A stretch of 64,000 nt of DNA from Lophius americanus. Lineage: Eukaryota > Chordata > Actinopteri > Lophiiformes > Lophiidae. Position numbers and translations under genes: made by a program. The first letter of the stretch is position 1. Every line of letters starts with the position of its first letter. Location of the stretch: NCBI GenBank assembly GCA_037951165.1, contig JBBDHG010000130.1, positions 1 to 64,000 on the forward strand. Reading direction: 5' to 3'. This document shows positions 61,601-64,000 of the stretch, piece by piece. The notes beneath the pieces were generated by a model. That model was not told the DNA's origin, ran no database searches, and saw only the letters and a list, made by a program, of their open reading frames with translations.

Positions 61601-61967
61601 GCAGAGAGATTCTACCTTTGGGCAGGCACACCTGCTGGCAAACGTGGAGACGAGTAGTGAGAGAGAGTTAATCCAGGGTCTCCAGATTTAACTCTAGGCT
61701 CCTTCATATTTGACTCTTCTCTTAACCATCCTCACAGCTACTTCAAGAAGTTCCAGTACTGCGGCTACGCCCCTCACGTACGCAGCTGCAAACCCAACAC
61801 CGACGGCATTTCCTCCTTCGAGGACCTGCTGGCCAACATCGTGCTGAGGGTCTTCGTCTGGGTGGTCTCTGCCACCACCTGCTTCGGCAACATCTTCGTC
61901 ATCTGCATGCGCTCCTACATCCGATCGGAGAACAAACTCCACGCCATGTGCATCATCTCCCTCTGCT
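6633..61967 (+). CDS. rxfp1: Relaxin family peptide receptor 1-like, 15 spliced exons, 3' incomplete
   Basis: Class A leucine-rich-repeat GPCR of the plasma membrane. In the family, relaxin-type peptides bind the LRR ectodomain and TM loops, and the LDLa module is needed to drive Gs/cAMP signalling. Joining 6633-6675, 20258-20395, 45343-45426, 45957-46062, 48796-48867, 51131-51202, 54307-54378, 54545-54616, 54774-54842, 54942-55013, 55189-55260, 56904-56975, 58251-58322, 58751-58822 and 61738-61967 gives 439 codons plus one base, with no stop. Layout: signal peptide about 1-14, LDLa 25-60, linker 61-88, LRR N-cap 97-106, LRRs about 120-363, hinge 364-397, TM1 about 398-420. The linker (DNNGW, FDKYF) and hinge (YFKKFQYCGYAPHVRSC) resemble RXFP1 as I recall it more than RXFP2. 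SSFEDLLAN is RXFP2-like, so an rxfp2 paralogue is the alternative. TM2-TM7 are not in the window. Confidence 0.88.
6783..7048. repeat. 12-bp minisatellite, about 22 copies
   Basis: The unit is gtggatgtaggg, with gtggatgctgag and gtggatgcaggg variants. It lies about 100 bp past the exon 1 donor. The unit is a multiple of three and stop-free, which makes spurious Val-Asp-rich open frames. Confidence 0.95.
7467..7550. repeat. CA/CACT microsatellite
   Basis: A (CA)n run that becomes repeated acactc units. Confidence 0.9.
7623..7800. repeat. 22-bp minisatellite, 8 copies
   Basis: The unit contains ccaccagggtcagaac followed by cagcct. The copies are nearly identical, with a single C-to-A change in one. 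Confidence 0.95.
8590..8970 (+). repeat. Interspersed CTCF-motif repeat, partial copy
   Basis: It has the gaggaagaactgggttgat, gactccaggagatctatctt and ttgcacaaggcagggc blocks in family order. The agggggagc motif itself is lost in this copy. Confidence 0.65.
10197..10586. repeat. 23-bp minisatellite, about 17 copies
   Basis: The unit contains cttctgacccacacagg followed by aaataa. The copies are almost identical apart from two cagcaaat variants (10234, 10420). Because 23 is not a multiple of three and the minus strand lacks stops, all three minus frames stay open. Confidence 0.95.
11098..11130. repeat. Perfect inverted repeat, 16-bp arms, 1-nt centre
   Basis: Arms tgtgaggttaattaaa (11098-11113) and tttaattaacctcaca (11115-11130) are exact reverse complements. 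Confidence 0.9.
11336..11625. repeat. Interspersed CTCF-motif repeat, rearranged copy
   Basis: 11336-11510 reads in + orientation (gcgaggaagaactggagtaa). 11530-11625 reads in minus orientation (attgagaaattacggcc, agctccccccagtggtgg). This may be two insertions or an internal inversion. Confidence 0.6.
12706..13642. repeat. CA-rich higher-order satellite
   Basis: Mixed cacacctaaacacac / cacacctgaacacac units. In 12720-12960 a block of about 70 bp recurs (the cacacacacg marker at 12771, 12841 and 12911), later giving way to longer blocks of roughly 95 bp. Confidence 0.9.
13806..13965 (+). repeat. Interspersed CTCF-motif repeat, partial copy with an (ATC)n expansion
   Basis: It starts aaaagtcagggatatc. 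The family's aatcatcatc segment has grown into an (atc)n run at 13834-13864. It continues with acccacatggaccttcgtg and aggaagaactggattgaa. Confidence 0.7.
13983..14048. repeat. 16-bp tandem repeat, 4 copies
   Basis: The unit is acatctcactctctgc. Confidence 0.85.
14270..14372. repeat. Hexamer-based CT/CA-rich repeat
   Basis: Runs of ctcatcttcatcctcacc and variants. Confidence 0.75.
14478..14716. repeat. (TG)n then (TA)n compound microsatellite
   Basis: Pure TG repeats from 14485, then tatata with periodic gtgtg and aaat interruptions. Confidence 0.95.
14945..15237 (+). repeat. Interspersed CTCF-motif repeat, partial copy abutting the 24-bp array
   Basis: It contains aaaagtcagggatgtt, acgaggaagaactggattga, gtccgatttagtccaaattt and cactagggggagctg (15211-15225). 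It then runs directly into the 24-bp satellite. Confidence 0.75.
15238..17432. repeat. 24-bp minisatellite, about 91 copies
   Basis: The unit contains gtagatgttctacgaatac followed by agtca. Variants are tac/tat, gaata/gaaaa and ttcta/tttta. Twenty-four bases equal eight codons, so frames stay open on both strands until a 2-nt deletion (gaatagtcag, at 15667, 16121 and 16575) shifts them. This explains the long spurious open frames. Confidence 0.97.
17640..17735. repeat. AT-rich microsatellite
   Basis: tatatataatatgtatata-type runs. Confidence 0.8.
17806..17942. repeat. 15-bp minisatellite, about 9 copies
   Basis: The unit is gatatagatatatat, nearly perfect. Confidence 0.93.
18335..18424 (+). 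repeat. Retroelement-tail-like fragment with (TTA)n
   Basis: gcactttgagatttgatcc, then aaagtgcattataaatta, then a (tta)n tract. This arrangement is common at the 3' ends of fish SINEs and LINEs. Confidence 0.45.
18475..18661. repeat. 17-bp minisatellite, 11 copies
   Basis: The unit is acctgcgtatctcgtac. It is perfect apart from one gaatctc variant (18514-18520). It ends just before a copy of the interspersed repeat. Confidence 0.95.
18664..18930 (+). repeat. Interspersed CTCF-motif repeat, 3' part
   Basis: It begins ccgacataacttccgaacgg and carries cactagggggagctttta (near 18773). It ends with gcttgtacaacgcagggg and tcctgtcacagacgacag. Confidence 0.7.
19585..19738 (+). mobile_element. Tc1-like transposon 3' remnant
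   Basis: gcacaatattaggcaggagg followed by ttataatgttatggcggacc. These match the end of the same Tc1-type family as the 4460-5015 relic. Confidence 0.5.
20258..20395 (+). CDS. rxfp1: rxfp1-like exon 2: LDLa module
   Basis: A 138-nt phase 1-1 exon encoding residues 15-60 of the joined protein. All six LDLa cysteines are present (25, 32, 38, 45, 51, 60). So are the calcium-cage positions Asn46, Asp50, Asp56 and Glu57 in CNGVNDCGNQADEENC. N-glycosylation sequons are NIT (17-19) and NLT (34-36). In RXFP1/2 this module is not needed for ligand binding but acts as a tethered activator of the TM bundle. The preserved cysteines and acids point to a working module. Acceptor tctgtag and donor tgGTGAGT are clean. 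Confidence 0.95.
21014..21040. repeat. (TTA)n microsatellite
   Basis: Nine tta units. Confidence 0.9.
21420..21895 (+). repeat. Interspersed CTCF-motif repeat, long copy
   Basis: It has two motif sites: cactagggggagctttt (about 21570) and cactagggggcgttc (21720-21734). It has the aacaactggagtgattttag and gcttgtacaacacagggg blocks in order. Confidence 0.75.
22930..23190 (+). mobile_element. tRNA-derived SINE
   Basis: The A-box-like tagttcagtgggcggagcg and a very good B-box ggttcgagtcc are present. Next come gtctttgagcaagaccctga and aggctccgcccactgctccc. The tail is aataagggataaattataat. It is the same family as the element at 3620. Confidence 0.78.
23640..24125 (-). repeat. Interspersed CTCF-motif repeat, near full-length minus copy
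   Basis: Read on the minus strand. It has gttgtacaagcaatcc, agctccccctagtgagtg (about 23781) and agctccccctagtgtc (about 24065), in the same order as the + copies reversed. Confidence 0.75.
24226..24287. repeat. Perfect 62-bp palindrome
   Basis: Arms 24226-24255 and 24258-24287 are exact reverse complements over 30 bp around a central gc, which is itself self-complementary. The flanking bases do not continue the symmetry. Confidence 0.95.
26812..26940 (+). repeat. Interspersed CTCF-motif repeat, 3' end only
   Basis: gcagacggctgacttcatag, then ggcttgtacaacgcaggg and gtgctgtggggacgacagcg. The first block recurs at 52368. Confidence 0.6.
27304..34614. repeat. Giant 27-bp minisatellite, about 270 copies (7.3 kb)
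   Basis: The unit contains attctttattcagacacg followed by ttcatgttt. Variants are gacac/gatac/gacgc, tcatg/tcacg, ttatt/ttagt and a 28-bp form with cctctttattcag. The unit is nine codons with no stop in any forward frame, so spurious frames up to 685 codons arise. Part of it is a 2303-bp tandem duplication. Confidence 0.98.
29150..33732. repeat. 2303-bp higher-order tandem duplication inside the 27-bp array
   Basis: Landmarks recur at a fixed 2303-bp offset. The gacacgttcattttt variant lies at 29161 and 31464, and the attttttattgagacacg variant near 30263 and 32566. The tcagacgctttcatg and cacgtccatg variants also recur. The copies run from about 29150 to 31427 and from about 31453 to 33730, with only a few substitutions noticed. 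Outside these limits the phase relationship breaks. Confidence 0.9.
35862..35950. repeat. Three chained perfect inverted repeats
   Basis: IR1 arms 35862-35883 and 35891-35912 (22 bp). IR2 35910-35921 and 35926-35937 (12 bp). IR3 35920-35930 and 35940-35950 (11 bp). Each begins where the previous ends, sharing bases. Confidence 0.93.
35960..36210 (+). repeat. Interspersed CTCF-motif repeat, partial copy
   Basis: gcgaggaagaactggatagt, cattagggggagttttt (near 36129) and tggacataacttcctaactg are present. Confidence 0.65.
36885..37110 (+). mobile_element. L2-tail-like retroelement fragment
   Basis: It resembles the widespread fish 3' end: tttctccgggttctctggct, tgtccaggatgtatccaacc, gctgggacgggctccagccc and cacggataagccgttacag. 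It is degraded. Confidence 0.55.
38905..39195 (-). mobile_element. L2-tail-like retroelement fragment, minus strand
   Basis: Reverse-oriented relative to the one at 36885: atctatcccagctggcattg, ctcacattcatacccc, and cccaggaccttcttgctgtg then aggcaacatcgctaac. Confidence 0.5.
39740..40055. repeat. Possible dispersed repeat remnants
   Basis: The ggggaaaactcattccaccg / tttggggccacaatagagaa segment and the ggccgacccccaaaaggaaa tail resemble sequences I recall as common in fish genomes. I cannot assign the family. Confidence 0.35.
41773..41828. repeat. (GTCT)n microsatellite
   Basis: About 13 gtct units. Confidence 0.95.
41973..44200. repeat. 41-bp minisatellite, about 54 copies
   Basis: The unit is an imperfect dimer of agtaatgagttactactaga and agtaatggggttactagttg(a). 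Variants are ggtgtaactag, gggatactag and gtaacaag. Markers repeat at 533 bp (13 units): ttgggtt at 42701 and 43234, and again at 42947 and 43480; ggggata at 43071 and 43604. Confidence 0.97.
44560..44598. repeat. Perfect inverted repeat, 15-bp arms
   Basis: gattccctccttgtg (44560-44574) and cacaaggagggaatc (44584-44598) with a 9-nt loop. Confidence 0.9.
45343..45426 (+). CDS. rxfp1: rxfp1-like exon 3: LDLa-LRR linker
   Basis: An 84-nt phase 1-1 exon encoding residues 61-88. It starts DNNGWPHLFDKYF and ends at Cys88. In RXFP1 the segment after LDLa contributes to relaxin binding and activation. The DNNGW and FDKYF matches are the best argument for RXFP1 over RXFP2. The acceptor is cctatag and the donor ccGTAAGC. 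Confidence 0.9.
45427..45956 (+). other. Intron 3 (530 bp)
   Basis: Phase-1 GT-AG intron ending in ccccag. I see no repeat or regulatory element in it. Confidence 0.85.
45957..46062 (+). CDS. rxfp1: rxfp1-like exon 4: LRR N-terminal cap
   Basis: A 106-nt exon entered in phase 1 and left in phase 2, encoding residues 89-123 plus two bases of codon 124. CQCRDLELDC (97-106) is the cysteine-rich LRR N-cap. The following AQLQDIPVVAMNVTMM leads into the first repeat, and NVT is a sequon. The donor is atGTGAGT. From here on every LRR exon is phase 2. Confidence 0.93.
46518..46609. repeat. (TA)n microsatellite
   Basis: Almost pure ta repeats with two single interruptions of cata type. Confidence 0.95.
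48530..48690 (-). mobile_element. Degraded L2-tail-like fragment
   Basis: gggtggggtacccc, cacacccttacctgcactca and atttagagtcactaattcac recall the same reverse-oriented fish tail as 38905. Confidence 0.4.
48796..48867 (+). CDS. rxfp1: rxfp1-like exon 5: LRR
   Basis: A 72-nt phase 2-2 exon encoding one leucine-rich repeat, SLKSNHLHRLKAKTFF and so on, residues 124-147. The acceptor is cttttag and the donor ctGTGAGT. The 69-bp satellite begins only about 20 bp past the donor. Confidence 0.93.
48885..49140. repeat. 69-bp satellite built on GGAT units
   Basis: aggagat starts at 48891, 48960 and 49029, exactly 69 bp apart. Each copy has gcattaagagatgttgtgac plus a ggatggatgg stretch. It then decays into ggat-type repeats. 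Confidence 0.93.
49464..49667. repeat. 29-bp minisatellite, 7 copies
   Basis: The unit has atttgagacttccctgtag followed by gagtctcatg. Confidence 0.95.
49866..49930. repeat. Short (GT)n and (ATATAC)n tracts
   Basis: gtgtgtgtgtgtgt, then after a gap acatatatacatatatacat. Confidence 0.85.
50898..51045. repeat. GT-rich degenerate microsatellite
   Basis: Mixed gtgtgcgtttgtgtg and gtgtaagtgtg units. Confidence 0.85.
51131..51202 (+). CDS. rxfp1: rxfp1-like exon 6: LRR
   Basis: A 72-nt phase 2-2 exon with the repeat YLQHNRIQDVNPEAFRGL, residues 148-171. It fits the LxxNxIxxLxxxxF consensus. The acceptor is tatatag and the donor ctGTAAGT. Confidence 0.93.
51715..51995 (+). repeat. Interspersed CTCF-motif repeat, partial copy
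   Basis: gattgattttgggaaaggtc and ccaccactagggggagc (51788-51804) are present. A second agtagagggagctttt lies near 51930. Confidence 0.7.
52090..52310 (+). mobile_element. RTE-tail-like retroelement fragment
   Basis: gccggtttcaagcccggatg, tcatccgacgtaggaacc and gaggcgaccactaaaaaggg resemble a common fish LINE 3' end. It is degraded. Confidence 0.45.
52368..52530 (+). repeat. Interspersed repeat 3' fragment
   Basis: It opens with gcagacggctgacttcatag, as at 26812, and ends near ggggtcgacagcg. Confidence 0.45.
54307..54378 (+). CDS. rxfp1: rxfp1-like exon 7: LRR
   Basis: A 72-nt phase 2-2 exon with the repeat YLSYNKISVLMPGVFQDL, residues 172-195, followed by HKLEWL. The acceptor is cccttag and the donor ttGTATGT. 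PGVFQDLHKLEWL is a strongly conserved block of the RXFP ectodomain. Confidence 0.93.
54545..54616 (+). CDS. rxfp1: rxfp1-like exon 8: LRR
   Basis: A 72-nt phase 2-2 exon with the repeat ILENNNIHQISSMTFSGL, residues 196-219, then NSLVLL. The acceptor is cttgtag and the donor ctGTGAGT. The flanking introns 7 and 8 are only 166 and 157 bp and hold nothing else. Confidence 0.93.
54774..54842 (+). CDS. rxfp1: rxfp1-like exon 9: short LRR with a cysteine
   Basis: A 69-nt phase 2-2 exon, three bases shorter than its neighbours, with the repeat VLLNNSLTKVDDICREMP, residues 220-242. A departure from 24 residues and a cysteine at this repeat are also seen in other RXFP receptors. The fish repeat seems about two residues shorter than human RXFP1 as I recall it. 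NNS is a possible sequon. The acceptor is gacag and the donor ctGTAAGT. Confidence 0.92.
54942..55013 (+). CDS. rxfp1: rxfp1-like exon 10: LRR
   Basis: A 72-nt phase 2-2 exon with the repeat DLEGNLIETIGNASLHSC, residues 243-266, then SMLTVL. It carries the sequon NAS. DLEGN and the SC-x(3)-LTVL pattern are RXFP landmarks. Intron 9 before it is only 99 bp. The acceptor is ttgcag and the donor ttGTAAGT. Confidence 0.93.
55189..55260 (+). CDS. rxfp1: rxfp1-like exon 11: LRR
   Basis: A 72-nt phase 2-2 exon with the repeat VLQRNRISHIHEQAFSVL, residues 267-290, then QKLGEL. The acceptor is tgccag and the donor ttGTGAGT. Intron 10 before it is 175 bp and otherwise empty. Confidence 0.93.
55261..56903 (+). 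other. Intron 11 (1.6 kb)
   Basis: It holds a short fish-repeat-like stretch at about 55385-55440 (cattgtccccttggggaaat), a copy of the interspersed CTCF-motif repeat (55885-56195, with a further piece to about 56410) and an imperfect inverted repeat with arms near 56234-56260 and 56305-56331. Nothing else is recognised. Confidence 0.65.
55885..56195 (+). repeat. Interspersed CTCF-motif repeat, partial copy
   Basis: atcaaagtcagggatataat, gaagaactggattgattttg and tcgactcgaggagatctatc are present. A further piece with cactagagggag lies at 56340-56410, after a stretch of unrelated sequence. Confidence 0.65.
56904..56975 (+). CDS. rxfp1: rxfp1-like exon 12: LRR
   Basis: A 72-nt phase 2-2 exon with the repeat DLSSNRLVEIPPNLFVLL, residues 291-314, then GDLLQL. 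The acceptor is ctacag and the donor ctGTGAGT. Confidence 0.92.
56976..58250 (+). other. Intron 12 (1.3 kb)
   Basis: It carries a degraded Tc1-like transposase N-terminus at about 57545-57760. The rest is AT-rich with no recognisable element. Confidence 0.65.
57545..57760 (+). mobile_element. Tc1-like transposase N-terminal remnant
   Basis: One frame reads GFKSISKTL, resembling the helix-turn-helix start of Tc1 transposases. It is followed by gtgagacacattatctacaa, like the usual next segment. There is no DDE region downstream and the frame soon ends, so it is a fragment. Confidence 0.45.
58251..58322 (+). CDS. rxfp1: rxfp1-like exon 13: LRR
   Basis: A 72-nt phase 2-2 exon with the repeat NISYNPIVKLQVDHFDSL, residues 315-338, then EKLKSL. 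Its NxSYNPI opening matches the penultimate LRR of RXFP1. The acceptor is ttctag and the donor ctGTGAGT. Confidence 0.93.
58323..58750 (+). other. Intron 13 (428 bp)
   Basis: GT-AG, phase 2. A short GT-rich patch lies near 58605-58640. Nothing else is seen. Confidence 0.8.
58751..58822 (+). CDS. rxfp1: rxfp1-like exon 14: last LRR
   Basis: A 72-nt phase 2-2 exon with the repeat SIEGIEIENIQRRMFEPL, residues 339-362, then KYLTHI. EGIEI and the QxRMF block match the final RXFP repeat. The acceptor is ctgcag and the donor atGTAAGT. Confidence 0.93.
59905..60140 (+). repeat. Interspersed CTCF-motif repeat, partial copy
   Basis: gccgccacagatccttcatg then ttaatgcgataactc, and aacgaggaagaactgtat. 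The motif site itself is lost. Confidence 0.6.
60469..61402. repeat. Satellite of about 35 bp that becomes a 68-bp composite
   Basis: Early units are gagggtttctaccaggatcc then acagggacagatcca. From about 60700 two unit types alternate: gggtttctagtagggtccac and aggtttctagtagtgtccac. From 61018 the pair repeats at exactly 68 bp (agatcc at 61018, 61086, 61154, 61222, 61290 and 61358). Confidence 0.95.
61411..61547. repeat. Chain of four perfect inverted repeats
   Basis: IR1 61411-61427 with 61434-61450 (17 bp). IR2 61436-61452 with 61459-61475 (17 bp, sharing an arm with IR1). IR3 61492-61501 with 61506-61515 (10 bp). IR4 61514-61528 with 61533-61547 (15 bp). Confidence 0.93.
61738..61967 (+). 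CDS. rxfp1: rxfp1-like exon 15: hinge and first transmembrane helix
   Basis: A 230-nt exon entered in phase 2 and left in phase 1, encoding residues 363-439. The hinge has Cys371 and Cys380 (YCGYAPHVRSC). TM1 is about residues 398-420, with the class-A Gly-Asn pair at 413-414 (CFGNIFVIC). The first intracellular loop follows (RSYIRSENKL), then the start of TM2 (MCIISLC). The donor is gctGTGAGT. The next codon would be completed in an exon not found before base 64000. Confidence 0.95.
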
Positions 61968-62618
61968 GTGAGTCTCTCTGCGTTTAAAGGAGCTTCCCGT
62001 TTGTGTAACAGTCCTCTGTCTTCATACCGGTCAAATTTATGTGACATCAACAATCTATTATTTCTGAGTTATGGAGGGTTTGGAATTCCCCACAGTAAAA
62101 TACATGTCTTAAAAAACATGATCTACTGATTGATCTTTTCCCTACAAACTCTTCTTCATTCTACTCATATTCATCTTTTCCTCTAGACCGTGTTATCCTC
62201 TCTGGAATGACATCACACAATTCTCAGAGGTAATAATAGTAGTAATAACAATAATAATACATCTTCCAGGACACTCGGGGTAACCTCACAGATACACAAT
62301 CAAAAACAAGACCATAAATCTGAAGAAACAGGGTCATCACATCCATCACACGGACAAGTCAGTCTGAAAAATGGAAATTATCTCCCTCCAAAACAGTTTT
62401 TGTGTCCTGTTTGTGACAGGAACAGAAGTTGTTTCCAGTGTTTCATCTCTGATTTCATACTCACGCACGGCGCTCAACAGCCTCATGAGTTACATCGAGT
62501 GTTAAAGACGCATTACATCCAAGAAACAAAGTCCACCGTCTGATTCAAAGGGAGTTATTGAAAGGATTGGCTGGAGGTGTGTTAGCTGCCCAGTGAAGTG
62601 AGCGGTAGGTTAATTATT

Positions 62619-62635
62619 ATCTCTCTCTCTCTGTT

Positions 62636-62720
<85 letters not shown>

Positions 62721-62758
62721 TCTATCTACTCTCTCTCTGTCTCTCTTTCTCTCTCTCC
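62619..62758. repeat. (CT)n microsatellite
   Basis: Long pure ct run from about 62640, with tctac, tctgt and ctatc interruptions. Confidence 0.95.
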
Positions 62759-63684
62759 CTCCCCAAGTTGACTAATCTCAATTACAACTTATTTTTCTTG
62801 GCCTTGGGTTTGGTTACGACCAAACTCAATTGGGGAAATGGAAGCAACATAAAACCAGTCAAACACATTTTGTTTAATACGCTTTTAGTAAGTGACAACT
62901 GAAAGAATTGTTTAAAGAGGCAGAGTAACAAATGTGGGGGAAAGGGGGAAACAGGTGCTGTGTACAAAAAAAAGAAAATAACAACCCAAATAGAGAAATC
63001 ATATAAAACCTAATGTTGGCTGGAGAACAAAAGAATATGGATGAAATCCTCAACATCTAATCTGTAATCTGGGGTTCGACCTAAAGTTCCTAGAAAGCCT
63101 CTGTGAGAGTTTGTGAGCAGCAGCATTCTTTCATGCCAAGAAAAAGAAAGAGTTCTACAGATATTTGTACCGAGAGCTCGGATGGAGAGGACAGTCCGGG
63201 TTAGACGTCCTGGAGACAAAGTCAGAGAGGACAGATTGAGACGGTTCTGACCCGTGAAGAGGAGGGATAGTGGATCTACGGGTAGAAAGATGCTGGAGGT
63301 GGAGCTGCAGCCAGGAGAAGAAGGGAAGGGGCAAAGAAGAGGTTACTGGATGTGCTGAGAGAGAGGACATGCAGTTGGTTGTAGTGAGAGAGGACAGGTG
63401 TAGATGGAGACAGATGTCTGCTGAGGAGACCCCTAAAGGCCAGAAGGAGAAACATCAGTGAAACTGTTGAGATCCACATTGCTGACGTGACAAAATCTGA
63501 TCGTGATGCAGCGAGCAGGACGCCGTAATCAGTCGCCTGAGACACGCCACGTGCCGATGGGTGGGTCTACTGGGTCCTGGACCAGTGGATTCTTCGGGCG
63601 TTGGGAGTCAGTCAGGCTGAAGAGAAGAGTATTTCTGATCATCCTGTGAAATCTGAACTCATTATGATGACAGACAGGAGAGGG

Positions 63685-63743
63685 TGGTACCAGAGGGTGG
63701 TACCAGAGGTGGTACCAGAGGGTGGTACCAGAGGGTGGTACCG
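63685..63743. repeat. Short tandem repeat around ggtaccagag
   Basis: Units ggtggtaccaga(gg), about five copies, each with a KpnI-type ggtacc palindrome. Confidence 0.85.
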
Positions 63744-64000
63744 GCTGTGGCCGTAACATCTAATGATGGTCTTTGTAGATCCTCATCGATGCGGGTCAGA
63801 AATCCACGAGGGTTGAATCCAAAGCTGCTGGACATTCAGAACTGAGTACGATGATTACCGTACAAGTAGGATTATTATCATCCTGGATGAGAGAAGAAAA
63901 CAGAAGTCCAGTCGCTCTGGACTCATCCTACATGGATGATCTGATGATAGATTCCTCAACTAGAACCTGACTTTTGTTTCTGGTTCCTTTTCCTTTTCGC

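Larger units (their letters stand above)
58823..61737 (+). other. Intron 14 (2.9 kb)
   Basis: It holds a copy of the interspersed repeat (59905-60140), the 68-bp composite satellite (60469-61402) and a chain of perfect hairpins (61411-61547). The stretch 58830-59900 shows nothing recognisable. Confidence 0.75.
61968..64000 (+). other. Intron 15, incomplete at the window end
   Basis: I looked for the TM2 continuation (an ADCLMG-like peptide) in all + frames and did not find it, so this intron runs past the window. It holds a long CT microsatellite (62619-62758) and a short repeated block at 63685-63743. The stretch 63780-63960 has motifs like those near 56230-56330 (a fish dispersed repeat). 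The stretch 61990-62600 shows nothing recognisable. Confidence 0.7.

Noticed and set aside
1..64000. A novel multi-gene defence or biosynthetic system
   Set aside because: Only one gene, a receptor, is supported. Everything else is intron, upstream DNA and repeats.

Overview
The window is vertebrate nuclear DNA, almost certainly from a teleost and probably a percomorph. It has GT-AG introns, tRNA-derived SINEs of the fish type, Tc1-like transposase remnants, fish L2-tail-like fragments and a very large load of micro- and minisatellites. I see no bacterial, phage or organellar features and no RNA gene.

One gene can be supported: a relaxin family peptide receptor on the + strand, best matched to rxfp1. 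I read fifteen coding exons (6633 to 61967). They give 439 continuous codons plus one base, with no frameshift or in-frame stop and with GT-AG at every intron I can see in full. The order is signal peptide, LDLa module, LDLa-LRR linker, LRR N-cap, ten LRR exons (nine of exactly 72 nt and one of 69 nt, all in phase 2), then the hinge with TM1. The remaining TM2-TM7 exon(s) must lie beyond base 64000.

Layout: 1-6200 is upstream DNA with SINEs, a Tc1 relic and a dispersed repeat. A GC/CpG-rich stretch at about 6300-6632 leads into exon 1. Intron 1 (13.6 kb) and intron 2 (24.9 kb) are packed with tandem arrays. The largest arrays are a 7.3-kb 27-bp array (27304-34614), a 2.2-kb 24-bp array (15238-17432) and a 2.2-kb 41-bp array (41973-44200). 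Exons 3-15 follow from 45343 on, separated by shorter introns with smaller arrays (69, 29 and 68 bp units). The large tandem arrays alone make up roughly a fifth to a quarter of the window.

Three non-genic patterns stand out. (1) At least a dozen copies of one interspersed repeat family carry a motif close to the CTCF core, and several copies abut or contain tandem arrays. (2) There is a set of perfect inverted repeats, including a 62-bp perfect palindrome and two loci where successive hairpins are chained end to end. (3) Higher-order duplications occur inside the arrays (2303, 533, 454 and 68 bp). The long open frames in the arrays follow from stop-free repeat units and are not called as genes. 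I found no sign of a novel multi-gene system.
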